From JBGVSA01 sp041807905 (GTDB lineage: Bacteria; Pseudomonadota; Gammaproteobacteria; Burkholderiales; Rhodocyclaceae), in the NCBI RefSeq assembly GCF_041807905.1, contig NZ_JBGVSA010000035.1, positions 1-28,020 on the forward strand: a stretch of DNA of 28,020 nucleotides, written 5' to 3'. Positions 17,681 through 26,944 of this stretch are shown piece by piece. Below the pieces are notes generated by a model. The model worked only from the letters and a program-made list of their open reading frames with translations. It searched no databases and was not told the origin of the DNA. Each line of letters starts with the position of its first letter. Position 1 is the stretch's first letter. The translations under genes and the position numbers were made by a program.

Positions 17681-18745
17681 ATGCGTTCAATGCTGTGGAA
17701 ACAGTGGCTGCTCTGTTGCGCCTTGCTGCTGGTGGCGGGGCAGGCTCTGGCGGCGGATAAGCCGAATGTGGTGATCCTGGCCACCGGCGGCACGATCGCC
17801 GGCGCTGGCGCGACAACGGCCAACAGCGCCAGCTATCAGGCCGCCAAAGTACCGGTCGACAAATTGATCCTGAGCGTGCCAGAGCTGACCAACGTGGCGA
17901 ACGTGCGCGGCGAACAGGTGTTCCAGATCGCCTCGGAGAGCTTTACCAACGCCCACCTGCTGCAGCTCGCCAAGCGTGTGTCGGCACTCGTCAAACAGAA
18001 CGATGTGGACGGCATCGTCATCACGCACGGTACCGACACGCTCGAAGAAACCGCGTACTTTCTCACCCTGACCGTGCACACCGACAAGCCCATCGTACTG
18101 GTCGGCTCGATGCGCCCGGGCACCGCGATGTCGGCCGACGGTGTGCTCAATCTTTACGACGCCGTGGTGGTGGCCGGCAGCCCGGATGCCAAGGGCAAGG
18201 GCGTGCTGGTGGCGATGAACGATCAGATCGATTCCGGGCGCGACGTGACCAAGATGGTGAACATCAAGACCAACGCCTTTTCAAGTCAGTGGGGGCCGTT
18301 GGGCATGGTCGTGGAGGGAAAGACATACTGGTTTCGCGCGCCGGTCAAACGCCATACCGCCAACAGCGAATTCGATATCGACGCCATCGATCAACTGCCC
18401 ACGGTGGATATCGTCTACAGCTACGGCAACGTGCCCGCCGGCATGTACGAGTCGGCAGCGGCAGGCGGGGCGAAGGCGATCATCCATGCGGGCACTGGCA
18501 ACGGCTCGGTGGCCGACCGCGTCGTGCCGGCGCTGCGCAAGATCCGCGAGTCAGGTGTCATGGTGGTTCGCTCTGCGCGTGTTCCAGCGGGATTCGTGGT
18601 GCGCAATGCCGAGCAGCCGGATGATCAATACGACTGGGTCGTCTCGCACGATCTCAACCCGCAGAAGGCACGCATCCTTGCCATGGTGGCGCTGACGAAG
18701 CCACGCGACGCAAAGGACCTGCAGCGGATTTTCTGGGAGTACTGA
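17681..18745 (+). CDS. ansB: Type II L-asparaginase, exported
   Basis: This enzyme hydrolyses L-asparagine (and often glutamine) to aspartate and ammonia. The 354-residue precursor has a signal peptide: positive start MRSMLWKQ, hydrophobic core LLCCALLLVAG, and a likely cut after A24 in QALA-ADKP, so the mature enzyme is periplasmic. The first active-site motif ATGGTIAG places the nucleophilic threonine at T38. The second motif HGTDTLEETA at 116-125 holds T118 and D119. The length and export indicate the high-affinity type II class rather than the cytoplasmic type I. GGGGGATAG about 6 nt before the ATG is a plausible ribosome site. The gene symbol follows the family; a glutaminase-asparaginase preference cannot be excluded. 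Confidence 0.93.
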   Translation: MRSMLWKQWLLCCALLLVAGQALAADKPNVVILATGGTIAGAGATTANSASYQAAKVPVDKLILSVPELTNVANVRGEQVFQIASESFTNAHLLQLAKRVSALVKQNDVDGIVITHGTDTLEETAYFLTLTVHTDKPIVLVGSMRPGTAMSADGVLNLYDAVVVAGSPDAKGKGVLVAMNDQIDSGRDVTKMVNIKTNAFSSQWGPLGMVVEGKTYWFRAPVKRHTANSEFDIDAIDQLPTVDIVYSYGNVPAGMYESAAAGGAKAIIHAGTGNGSVADRVVPALRKIRESGVMVVRSARVPAGFVVRNAEQPDDQYDWVVSHDLNPQKARILAMVALTKPRDAKDLQRIFWEY

Positions 18746-18766
18746 AAGTCGTTGCACAGAAAACGG

Positions 18767-18786
18767 TGGCCGCTCAGAGGCGGCCA
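18767..18786. terminator. Hairpin downstream of ansB
   Basis: TGGCCGC at 18767-18773 and GCGGCCA at 18780-18786 form a perfect 7-bp stem with a 6-nt loop, 22 bp after the ansB stop. No T-run follows on the plus strand, but AAAA precedes it, so on the minus strand it is followed by TTTT. It may separate ansB transcription from the cas operon in either direction. Confidence 0.45.
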
Positions 18787-18881
18787 TCGCCGCAGGGGCG
18801 TGTGCCATTGCTCATGATTGATGAGATGGTCAGCGCTGGTCATTCGATCACTTCGTTCTGCCTTTGTCCGCCAGGAGACAA

Positions 18882-18909
18882 TTCAGTGGGCCGATAGGGC
18901 CTGAAATTT
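18882..18909 (+). repeat. CRISPR-repeat-like hairpin upstream of cas1
   Basis: TTCAGTGGGCCGATAGGG followed by CCTGAAATTT folds as TTCA/TGAA plus GGCC/GGCC around a 5-nt loop GATAG. Its order resembles the array repeat: TTCA at the 5' end, a GC stem, a 5-base AT-containing loop (GATAG versus GTATA), then GAAA. A gapped alignment by eye gives about 21 shared positions over the 28-nt repeat. This could be a degenerate repeat, an operator or chance. It lies about 110 bp before the cas1 start, with a TTGACG box just after it. Confidence 0.3.
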
Positions 18910-19019
18910 GATGTCTTGACGAATGTCGGGGGCATTTTTTGTGCCTGTGCCTAGTCTGATGGCATTGCGTGATGGCACCGCTGTTGCTAAGCGGCGCCGG
19001 ACGCGTCGTCGGGGGCATC

Positions 19020-19997
19020 ATGGAAGACATTCGGTCCAGCGACTTGAAGACGATTCTCCATTCCAAGCGGGCGAATCTCTATTACCTCGAACATTGCCGC
19101 GTGCTGGTCAACGGCGGGCGCGTCGAGTTCATCACTGAAGCAGGCAAACGTTCCCTTTACTGGAACATTCCCATTGCCAACACAACGAGCGTCCTGCTCG
19201 GGACAGGTACTTCAATCACACAGGCGGCGATGAGGGAGCTGGCCAAGGCCGGCGTACTCGTTGGCTTTTGCGGCGGGGGCGGTACGCCGCTTTTCAGCGC
19301 CAACGAGGCGGACATCGAAGTTGGTTGGTTCTGCCCCCAAAGTGAATACCGTCCTACCGAGTATCTGCAGCGATGGGTGCGTTTCTGGTTCGATGACGTG
19401 CTCCGACTCGAAGCCGCCAAGGAAATCCAGCGTGCGCGGCTAGCGCGCATCCATGCGCTCTGGCTGGATAACCGTGCGTTGCATGAGAAGGGTTTCGTCG
19501 TTGCCGCTGAGCTGCTCGATGCGGCGCTAAAACAGAGCATTACTGGCATTGACGCCGCGCCCGATGTCACACATCTCCTGACCGAAGAAGCCCGTCTGAC
19601 GAAAAAACTCTTCAGATTCGCTGCGCAAGCCACCAAGTACGGCGATTTTGTTCGAGGTGAGCGCGGCGAGGCTTCTGACCTGGCCAATCGCTTTCTCGAC
19701 CACGGCAATTATCTCGCCTACGGCCTGGGTGCTACGGCGACCTGGGTGCTCGGCATTCCGCATGGTCTGGCGGTGCTGCACGGCAAGACTCGGCGGGGTG
19801 GCCTGGTGTTCGATGTGGCCGATCTCGTCAAGGATGCGGTCGTGCTGCCGCAGGCGTTCATCAGCGCGATGCGTGGCGATGACGAGCAGCAGTTCCGGCA
19901 GGCGTGTATCGAAACGCTCACGCGTAGTGAGTCGCTTGATTTCATGATCGATAGCGTCAAGGCCATTGCCGACCGCTTTGGGAAGGCGGCGGCATGA
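19020..19997 (+). CDS. cas1: CRISPR-associated endonuclease Cas1, type I-F
   Basis: Cas1 is the metal-dependent integrase that, with the Cas2 part of Cas2/3, inserts new spacers at the leader end of the array. From the ATG at 19020 (MEDIRSSDLKTILHSKRANLYYLEHC) the protein has 325 residues. With this start the catalytic residues fall at E190 (HLLTEEARL), H254 (AVLHGKTRRGG), D265 and D268 (FDVAD), the same numbers as I recall for Pseudomonas aeruginosa Cas1. An ATG at 18969 in the same frame would add 17 unrelated residues. GGGGGC lies just upstream of the chosen start. The stop overlaps the next start by 4 bp (ATGA), implying translational coupling with cas3. Confidence 0.97.
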   Translation: MEDIRSSDLKTILHSKRANLYYLEHCRVLVNGGRVEFITEAGKRSLYWNIPIANTTSVLLGTGTSITQAAMRELAKAGVLVGFCGGGGTPLFSANEADIEVGWFCPQSEYRPTEYLQRWVRFWFDDVLRLEAAKEIQRARLARIHALWLDNRALHEKGFVVAAELLDAALKQSITGIDAAPDVTHLLTEEARLTKKLFRFAAQATKYGDFVRGERGEASDLANRFLDHGNYLAYGLGATATWVLGIPHGLAVLHGKTRRGGLVFDVADLVKDAVVLPQAFISAMRGDDEQQFRQACIETLTRSESLDFMIDSVKAIADRFGKAAA

Positions 19998-22900
19998 ACG
20001 TTCTGTTGATCTCCGAGTGCACCAAGAAGGCGCTCACGGAAACACGCCGTATCCTCGATCAGTTTGCCGAACGTCGTGGCGAACGCACGTGGCAGACGCC
20101 GATCACGCAACAAGGACTGGATACGCTACGCAAGCTGCTGCGCAAGACCGCGCGCAAGAATACCGCGGTGGCTTGTCATTGGATTCGCGGTGTCGATCAC
20201 ACCGAACTGTTGTGGATCGTCGGCGATGCCAGTCGCTTTAGTGCGCAGGGAGCAGTCCCAACCAACACCACGACGCGCAACGTGCTTCGTCGCCACGACG
20301 AAAACGACTGGCATACCGGAGAAGACATCTCGCTGCTCGCGCAGATGGCCGCGCTCCTGCACGACCTTGGCAAGGCCAGCGTGGCGTTTCAAGGTCGCCT
20401 GAAAACCCCGGTCAGGGAACCCAACCTTTATCGGCACGAATGGGTGTCGCTGCGGATCTTTGCTGCCTTTGTCGGTACGGATGACGACAAAGGCTGGCTG
20501 ACCAGAATGGTGGCGTCGTCCGGCGATACCGACTGGCTGGAATCGAGCCGCTATCTGCGCGACGGCATCGACGCTGCGCCACCACCTCTCGAACGTCTGC
20601 CACCGCTGGCCGCAGCCATCGGGTGGTTGATCGTGACCCACCATCGGCTGCCGGCCATGCCGGTTTTCGATCAGGATTCTCACAAACAGCAGTTTCTCGG
20701 AGCGCGCGTACCGCACTTCGTCCAGGCGGCACAACTTGACGATCTATTCCGACAGGTCCAGCACTCGTGGAACGAGAGGCTCACTGAGGCCGAAGCGAAA
20801 GTCATCGAACCTTACTGGACCTTCGAGCACGGTTTGCCTGTCGTGCTGCCGAAATGGCGTAGCCGCGCAGCCAAGATTGCCCTCCGCATGTTGGCCTTGG
20901 CAGACAAACCCGATAGGGAGGATTGGCTCGGCAATCCGTACGTCATGCACCTTGCCCGGCTGAGCCTGATGCTGGCTGATCACCACTATTCTGCGCTCGG
21001 TTTCGATGCTGTCGAACGCGTTGCGGGTGACAGTGATCCGCGAGCGCCGACAACACTGTTCGCCAATACCGGCATCGACAAATACAAACGAATCAGGCGC
21101 AAGCAGCCGCTGGATGAACACCTGCTCGGCGTGGCTCGCGACGTGGGCGCGATCGTTCACGCTTTGCCGGGATTCGAGCGCAATCTGCCGCGTTTGGTGC
21201 GCCATCGCGGGTTGCGAAAACGTACCGACAAGCAGCGCTTTCTGTGGCAGAACAAGGCTGCCGATGTGGCAGACAGCATGCGTGCGCGCGCCGCGGAACA
21301 CGGTGCCTTCATCGTCAACATGGCTTCCACCGGCTGTGGAAAGACGCTGGCCAATGCACGCATGATGAACGCGATCGCCGATCCTCAGCAGGGCATGCGA
21401 TGCAGCTTCGCGCTCGGTCTGCGTACGTTGACCCTGCAGACCGGACGCAGCTATCGCAACGATCTGAATCTGGGTGATGACGATCTCGCCATCCTGACCG
21501 GCGGCTCCGCCAGCCGCGCGCTGTTCGAGTATTACGAAAAGCTGGCGGAGCAGAGCGGTTCGGCGTCGGTGCAGGATCTGCTCACGGAAGACAGCTACGT
21601 CGTCTACGACGGTCTGTACGCTGAAAACGGTTTGCTCGACAAGGCGATGAAGGACCCGAAGATCCGCGCACTCCTGTCAGCGCCGGTGCTGGTGTGCACG
21701 ATCGACCACCTCATGCCGGCGACCGAGGCGCAACGCGCGGGGCGCCAGATTGCGCCGATGCTGCGCCTCATGAGTGCCGATCTGGTGCTCGATGAACTGG
21801 ACGACTTTGACATCGACGACCTTCCGGCTGTCACCCGCCTGGTGCACTGGGCGGGGCTGCTCGGTTCGCGTGTGCTGATTTCTTCGGCCACCTTGCCGCC
21901 TTCACTCGTCGAGGGGCTCTATCAAGCGTATCGAACCGGGCGCATGCACTATCGCCGCAATCGCGGGCGGCCCGATGGGCGATCCGACGCAAGGCCCGAG
22001 GTCGCGTGTCTGTGGGTTGATGAATTCGACGCGCGCGCCACGGCCTGCGTGGACGTCGATGTCTTTCGCAGCGCACATGCCCAGTTCGTTCAATACCGTG
22101 TGGGCCGGCTTGCGGAACAGCCACCGCGCCGCCGTGGTGTCTTGCTTCCGCTGAAAATGGTCGCCAAAGATGAAACGGCTATTCACCGCGAATTCGCTGC
22201 CCAAGTGCTCGATGCTGCCGTCCAGGCACATGCCGCACACCACGACATCTGTCCGGTGAGCGGCAAGCGCGTGAGTTTCGGTCTGGTCCGGATGGCGAAC
22301 ATCGAACCTTTGTTTGACGTTGCGCTTGAACTGTTCCGGCTTGGTGCGCCAGAGAACCACCATGTTCATCTGTGCGTGTACCACTCGCGGTTTCCGTTGC
22401 TGTTGCGATCGGCCATCGAACATCGGCTGGATACCGTCCTGAATCGGCGTGACAAAGATGCGGTGTACGCCTTGCCTGAGGTTCGGCAAGCCATCGACGC
22501 CCATTCAGAAGAGAACCACCTGTTCGTCGTGCTGGGGTCGCCGGTCACAGAAGTGGGTCGAGACCACGATTACGACTGGGCCGTGGTCGAACCGTCTTCG
22601 ATGCGCTCGTTGATTCAGTTGGCGGGGCGCGTGCTGCGCCACCGTCAAGAAGATCCCGCGTCGCCAAATGTCTTCATCTTCGACACCAATCTCAAGCACT
22701 TCACGGGCGGCCGGAGCGTGGACGGGCAACGACGAGCTGCGTTCGTGCGACCTGGCTTCGAAGACACCAGCCTGGATATCAGCTCGCCATTCCGACTGAT
22801 TTCCCATTCGCTCCGAAGCCTTCTACGCGAAGACGAGTACGCAACGATTACTGCGAGGCCGCGTGTCGAGCCCGCGCCGCAGCCCGCGTGGAGGCCGAAA

Positions 22901-23416
22901 GAGAGTCTCGTCGATCTTGAGCACGCGCGCTTGCATCAGATGATGACGCCGAAGGATCGGGCCTCTGCTGTGCGTGTGCGAGGCCAGCGCCCGGCGGCAC
23001 GCGATCTGGATGCCGCCTGCGCGTGGCAATACACGCACGCCATGCTGACGTGGGTGCTGCCGCAGCAGCAGCGTTTTCGCGATGATGGCATGGCAAAGGA
23101 AAAGGAGTTGGTACTCCTGCCGGATGAGGATGGCGAGAGGCTGCTCGTGCACCGAATCGAAGAACAGACGAAAGACGGTCGCGCGGACATCTACATACTC
23201 GACGACCACAAAGTGGAGCGCATCAACCTTGTTAAGTCGCTTGGACCGCGCATATCGCGTTGGGGGCGAGACGATCTGTTGGCACTGGTGGCCACACAAG
23301 CCGAAGAGCGGGGCCTATCCCTCTACGACACCGCCCGGCGCTTTGCAACGGTCACCGTGCCGCAAAGCGCGCAGGGGTGGAGGTATCACGAGGGGCTAGG
23401 TTTCTCGAAGAAATAA
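19994..23416 (+). CDS. cas3: Cas2-Cas3 fusion nuclease-helicase, type I-F
   Basis: This 1140-residue fusion is a hallmark of type I-F. The N-terminal Cas2-like domain (about 1-95) is fused to Cas3: an HD nuclease with HD at 123-124 in ALLHDLGKAS, and a superfamily 2 helicase with Walker A STGCGKT at 445-451, a DELD box at 600-603 and SSAT at 630-633. Motif VI-like residues follow in LIQLAGRVLRHRQ. It degrades target DNA recruited by the Csy complex, and its Cas2 part bridges Cas1 dimers during adaptation. All these motifs look intact, so it should be active. It is somewhat longer than the Pseudomonas protein (about 1076). The ATG overlaps the cas1 stop. A gap of 107 bp separates it from csy1. 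Confidence 0.97.
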   Translation: MNVLLISECTKKALTETRRILDQFAERRGERTWQTPITQQGLDTLRKLLRKTARKNTAVACHWIRGVDHTELLWIVGDASRFSAQGAVPTNTTTRNVLRRHDENDWHTGEDISLLAQMAALLHDLGKASVAFQGRLKTPVREPNLYRHEWVSLRIFAAFVGTDDDKGWLTRMVASSGDTDWLESSRYLRDGIDAAPPPLERLPPLAAAIGWLIVTHHRLPAMPVFDQDSHKQQFLGARVPHFVQAAQLDDLFRQVQHSWNERLTEAEAKVIEPYWTFEHGLPVVLPKWRSRAAKIALRMLALADKPDREDWLGNPYVMHLARLSLMLADHHYSALGFDAVERVAGDSDPRAPTTLFANTGIDKYKRIRRKQPLDEHLLGVARDVGAIVHALPGFERNLPRLVRHRGLRKRTDKQRFLWQNKAADVADSMRARAAEHGAFIVNMASTGCGKTLANARMMNAIADPQQGMRCSFALGLRTLTLQTGRSYRNDLNLGDDDLAILTGGSASRALFEYYEKLAEQSGSASVQDLLTEDSYVVYDGLYAENGLLDKAMKDPKIRALLSAPVLVCTIDHLMPATEAQRAGRQIAPMLRLMSADLVLDELDDFDIDDLPAVTRLVHWAGLLGSRVLISSATLPPSLVEGLYQAYRTGRMHYRRNRGRPDGRSDARPEVACLWVDEFDARATACVDVDVFRSAHAQFVQYRVGRLAEQPPRRRGVLLPLKMVAKDETAIHREFAAQVLDAAVQAHAAHHDICPVSGKRVSFGLVRMANIEPLFDVALELFRLGAPENHHVHLCVYHSRFPLLLRSAIEHRLDTVLNRRDKDAVYALPEVRQAIDAHSEENHLFVVLGSPVTEVGRDHDYDWAVVEPSSMRSLIQLAGRVLRHRQEDPASPNVFIFDTNLKHFTGGRSVDGQRRAAFVRPGFEDTSLDISSPFRLISHSLRSLLREDEYATITARPRVEPAPQPAWRPKESLVDLEHARLHQMMTPKDRASAVRVRGQRPAARDLDAACAWQYTHAMLTWVLPQQQRFRDDGMAKEKELVLLPDEDGERLLVHRIEEQTKDGRADIYILDDHKVERINLVKSLGPRISRWGRDDLLALVATQAEERGLSLYDTARRFATVTVPQSAQGWRYHEGLGFSKK

Positions 23417-23523
23417 GCACAGGACAAACGACACAAACGTGCTTGGACGGATCCCCGTTTCCGACGAGCGCAAGCGCAAGCGTGTTCAGGATAGTTGGAT
23501 AGACCACAGTCAAGGAGGACGGA

Positions 23524-24882
23524 ATGAACGGAAGCCAAGAACGAAGGCGACGATTCAGGATGACGATAGCGTCCTTCATCCAGAGTCGGCGCGACGAGAA
23601 ACTAAAGGGAAAAGATAATGACGTTGACGCCATCACGGCCAAATACGACTACGCCACCTGGCTTGCCGATGCCGCGCGCCGTGTCGGTCAGATTCAGGCG
23701 GTCACCCATGTCCTGAAGGCGACCCATCCGGACGCGCGTGGCAGTAGTGTCCACGCCGCACCAGCGACGCTGACGCAGCACCGGGAGATCGGTACGCATT
23801 CTCTGGGCGAGGACTACGCAGACGACATCGTCGGCAATGCCGCCGCGCTGGATGTCTACAAGTTTCTCAAACTCGAGATAGATGGCCGGCGTTTGCTCGA
23901 TTGCTTGCTGGATGATGATCCCGATCTGCGAGCAGCGTTGAGCGACGACGAGACGCTCGCGCAAGAATGGGCGAGTGCCTTCAAAGGACTGATTCGGCCT
24001 GCCACCCGTTATTCGTCGCACGGTCTGGCCAAGCAGCTCTATTGGTGCGTGACAGGTGAGCCATCCAAGGACGAGGACTTTCATCTCCTGCAACCCTTGT
24101 TCTCCAGCGCACTGGCGCATGCCGTACACGCTGACATCAGCGACGCGCGATTCGGCGAAGCCAATGTGCAAGCCCGGCAGGCCATGCGGAGCAAAGAGGC
24201 CAGCGCGAGCGACTATCACGATTACCGTGGTCTGGTGGCGCGCAAGCTGGGGGGCACCAAGCCGCAGAACATCAGCCAATTGAACAGCGAACGAGGCGGC
24301 GTGAACTACCTGCTGGCCTCGCTGCCCCCCAGGTGGGATCAAGACCTGCCACGGCAGTTCCTGGGCATCCAGTCGGCGTTGGATCGTTTCCGTCGGTACG
24401 AAGGTGTGTCATCGCTGGTCACAGCGTTATGCCATTTTCTTGCGGCCAACCCAGCCCCGACCATGGAAACGCGTATCGAGCGCGAACGCATCGAGCAGGC
24501 ACTTGGCGCATCGCTGGCGGCCTTTGGACTGACAGTGCAAGGGTCATTCGTGCCCGGGTGGACCCGCGATGAGAACTGTCGACTCTCACATTGCCAAAAG
24601 CTCTGGCTCGACCCTGGCCGCGCCAAGCTTCCGCCACGCCCTGAATACAAGGAAGAAGACGAAGCCTTTGAGCACGATTTCACGTGGCAGGATTGGCCGG
24701 ACGAAGTCGCCATGCAGTTCGGCAATTGGCTCAACGACATTCTGGAAAAGCGTGGCCTGCCGGTTGGCACCGTTGAGTACACCCATTGGGTCAAGCAAGC
24801 CATTGTTGAAGTGACTGAATGGCCGGCGCCGATGCAGCGACGTCCGATCGCCGCACGAGAAGAGGAGGGTACTCATGTCTGA
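23524..24882 (+). CDS. csy1: Csy1 (Cas8f), Csy complex large subunit
   Basis: Csy1 binds the crRNA 5' handle with Csy2 and recognises the protospacer-adjacent motif. The 452-residue protein shares clear family segments: WLADAARRVGQIQAVTHVLK, HPDARGSSVH, VGNAAALDVYKFLKL and GGTKPQNISQLN. The C-terminal half contains the conserved LWLDPGRA and WPDEVAMQFGNWLNDIL. The length is near the usual 430-450. The ATG at 23524 is supported by AAGGAGG about 6 nt upstream, the strongest ribosome site in the operon; another ATG lies at residue 13. The 107-bp gap before it could hold a second promoter, which would separate interference genes from cas1-cas3, but I saw no convincing -35/-10 pair. It overlaps csy2 by 8 bp. 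Confidence 0.96.
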   Translation: MNGSQERRRRFRMTIASFIQSRRDEKLKGKDNDVDAITAKYDYATWLADAARRVGQIQAVTHVLKATHPDARGSSVHAAPATLTQHREIGTHSLGEDYADDIVGNAAALDVYKFLKLEIDGRRLLDCLLDDDPDLRAALSDDETLAQEWASAFKGLIRPATRYSSHGLAKQLYWCVTGEPSKDEDFHLLQPLFSSALAHAVHADISDARFGEANVQARQAMRSKEASASDYHDYRGLVARKLGGTKPQNISQLNSERGGVNYLLASLPPRWDQDLPRQFLGIQSALDRFRRYEGVSSLVTALCHFLAANPAPTMETRIERERIEQALGASLAAFGLTVQGSFVPGWTRDENCRLSHCQKLWLDPGRAKLPPRPEYKEEDEAFEHDFTWQDWPDEVAMQFGNWLNDILEKRGLPVGTVEYTHWVKQAIVEVTEWPAPMQRRPIAAREEEGTHV

Positions 24883-25882
24883 GTGCCCCGGATTTGACTA
24901 TCTGATCGTCGTCCCGCGCCTGCGCATACAGAACGCCAATGCCATATCCAGCCCATTGACGCATGGCTTTCCGTCCATCACGGCCTTTCTGGGGCTCATG
25001 TGGGCGCTGGAGCGCAAAACCGCGGCGGCCGGTCTTGATATCTGCTTCAACGCAGTTGGCGTGGTCTGCCATGACTACGAGGAACAGATCACCGACGACA
25101 GCTTTGTGAAGGCCTTTCGCCTCACGCGCAATCCGATCGACAAGGACGGCGGAACTGCTGCGATTGTGGAGGAGGGGCGTATCCACCTCGACATCAGCCT
25201 CGTGTTTGCCGTGACAAGTGATGCACTGGCGGCTGCGGAACAAGCAGGGCCGGCAGCGAAAGAGGCCATTGCGGCGCAGGTGCGTGACATCCTCGGACAG
25301 ATGCGGGTAGCGGGCGGTAGCGTCGTCCCATCTCGCGCCCCGCTCGCACGACAAAAAGCGTATGTCGTTCAAATGGGGGGGGATGCCACGGATCGGCAAG
25401 AGACCTTTTCCCGAGAAATGCTGAAGCTGCTGCCTGGCTTTGCGTTGATCGAGCGGAGCGATCTGCTCGAAGCGCGCCACCAGGCCATGCTCGCGCAGAA
25501 CCCGGGCAGCACGCGGCTCGACGCCTGGCTCTCGCTGTCACGCATCAACTGGCATTACACCGCACCGGTCGAAGGCGACGACAAAGACAAGGGCGGATGG
25601 ACGCACGACCGCAAGGGACTCGGCTGGGTCGTGCCCATCCCCGTCGGCTACGGCGTGTTGAGCGGACCACATTCCGCCGGCAGCGTCGCCAATGCGCGTG
25701 ATGCCAGTGTCCCGTTCTGCTTTGTCGAAAGCCTCTATTCGGTTGGGCAGTGGCTTTCTCCACACCGCCTGCAATCGCCCGAACAACTGCTCTGGTATGC
25801 CAACAGCCAGCCGCAGGATGGCCTCTATCGCTGTCGCAATGACTACCGCGTCCCGCAGATGTACGCGTATGACGCTGATTGA
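24875..25882 (+). CDS. csy2: Csy2 (Cas5f), Csy complex subunit
   Basis: Csy2 is the Cas5-type RAMP protein that pairs with Csy1 at the crRNA 5' handle and contacts the first Csy3 subunit. The 335-residue protein has typical elements: YLIVVPRLRIQNANAISSPLTHGFPSITAFLGLMWAL near the N-terminus, VGGSVV-like AGGSVVPSR, and the C-terminal GWVVPIPVGYGVLS and FVESLYSVGQWLSPHRL. The length fits the family (about 327). The ATG has AGGAGGG about 6 nt upstream, inside the end of csy1, and the genes overlap by 8 bp, which favours coupled translation. Confidence 0.96.
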   Translation: MSECPGFDYLIVVPRLRIQNANAISSPLTHGFPSITAFLGLMWALERKTAAAGLDICFNAVGVVCHDYEEQITDDSFVKAFRLTRNPIDKDGGTAAIVEEGRIHLDISLVFAVTSDALAAAEQAGPAAKEAIAAQVRDILGQMRVAGGSVVPSRAPLARQKAYVVQMGGDATDRQETFSREMLKLLPGFALIERSDLLEARHQAMLAQNPGSTRLDAWLSLSRINWHYTAPVEGDDKDKGGWTHDRKGLGWVVPIPVGYGVLSGPHSAGSVANARDASVPFCFVESLYSVGQWLSPHRLQSPEQLLWYANSQPQDGLYRCRNDYRVPQMYAYDAD

Positions 25883-25912
25883 TTTCCAGATTATTTGAAA
25901 AGGATTCACACC

Positions 25913-26941
25913 ATGACCAATGACACGCTGAAGACCGCATCTGTCCTCGCTTTCGAACGCAAACTCGATCCTTCCGACGCCTTGTTCTTCGCCGGCGACT
26001 GGAACCAGCGCGACGCGTCATCGACGTGGCAACCGCTACAGATCCACGCAAAGTCGGTGCGGGGCACGATCTCCAACCGACTCAAGACCAAAGATCAGGA
26101 CCCGGCCAAGCTGGACGCGGCCATCGAAAATCCAAACCTGCAGACGGTCGACGTCGCGACCCTGCCGCATGATGCCGACACCCTGAAAGTCACCTTCACC
26201 CTGCGTGTGCTAAGCGGTACCGGCACGCCTTCCGCCTGTAACGACTCCGACTACCTGCAGCGTCTGCGCGAAACCATCGATGGCTACGTGCAGGAACATG
26301 GTTTTGCGGAGCTGGCACGACGCTATGCGTTCAACCTCGCCAACGGGCGCTTTCTCTGGCGCAACCGTGTTGGCGCCGAACAGGTCGAAGTCCGTATCGA
26401 ACGCCTTGTCGATGGCAAAGCTCAATCGGCCTGGACCTTTGATGCGCTAGCCCTGTCACTGCGCAATTTCGACGCGCCTGCGGCAGCCCGCCAAGCGCTT
26501 GATGAAGTCGGTGCGCTGGTTGCTGACGGTCTGCATGGCAGGCAAAACGTGCTGCTGGCGGTGACGGCCTTTGTGCGCATCGGGCGCGGGCAGGAGGTCT
26601 TCCCGTCGCAAGAGCTCATTCTCGATCGTGGTCGCGGCGACAAGAGCAAGACCCTATACGCCGTCGACAATGTCGCCGGCATTCACTCCCAGAAGCTGGG
26701 CAACGCCATCCGCAGTGTGGATACCTGGTATCCGGGGGCCGAAGAGCTCGGTCCCATCGCCATCGAGCCGTACGGTTCCGTCACCACGCAAGGCAAGGCG
26801 TATCGCCAGCCGAAGGCCAAGATCGACTTCTACACGCTGCTCGATAACTGGATTCTCAAGGGCAAGGCGCCCGAGCGTGATAACCAGCATTACGTGGTCG
26901 CTGTGCTGATCCGTGGCGGCGTCTTCGGCGACGCGAGCTGA
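25913..26941 (+). CDS. csy3: Csy3 (Cas7f), Csy complex backbone
   Basis: Six copies of Csy3 coat the spacer part of the crRNA and form the filament of the Csy complex. The 342-residue protein carries the strongly conserved N-terminus TASVLAFERKLDPSDAL, the segment KSVRGTISNRLKTKDQDPAKLDA, PNLQTVDVATLP, RFLWRNRVGAE, GQEVFPSQELILD and the end YGSVTTQGKAYRQPKAKIDFYTLLDNW. The ATG at 25913 (MTNDTLKTAS) is chosen over one 18 bp upstream because AAAAGG lies about 10 nt ahead of it and the Pseudomonas protein has a similar short N-terminus. It is separated from csy2 by 30 bp and from csy4 by 3 bp. Confidence 0.97.
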   Translation: MTNDTLKTASVLAFERKLDPSDALFFAGDWNQRDASSTWQPLQIHAKSVRGTISNRLKTKDQDPAKLDAAIENPNLQTVDVATLPHDADTLKVTFTLRVLSGTGTPSACNDSDYLQRLRETIDGYVQEHGFAELARRYAFNLANGRFLWRNRVGAEQVEVRIERLVDGKAQSAWTFDALALSLRNFDAPAAARQALDEVGALVADGLHGRQNVLLAVTAFVRIGRGQEVFPSQELILDRGRGDKSKTLYAVDNVAGIHSQKLGNAIRSVDTWYPGAEELGPIAIEPYGSVTTQGKAYRQPKAKIDFYTLLDNWILKGKAPERDNQHYVVAVLIRGGVFGDAS

Positions 26942-26944
26942 GCC

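Noticed and set aside
18939..18962. Possible second degenerate repeat after the cas1-upstream hairpin (TGCCTGTGCCTAGTCTGA)
   Set aside because: It shares only scattered bases with the array repeat and cannot form the stem, so a repeat-guide-repeat unit is not supported.
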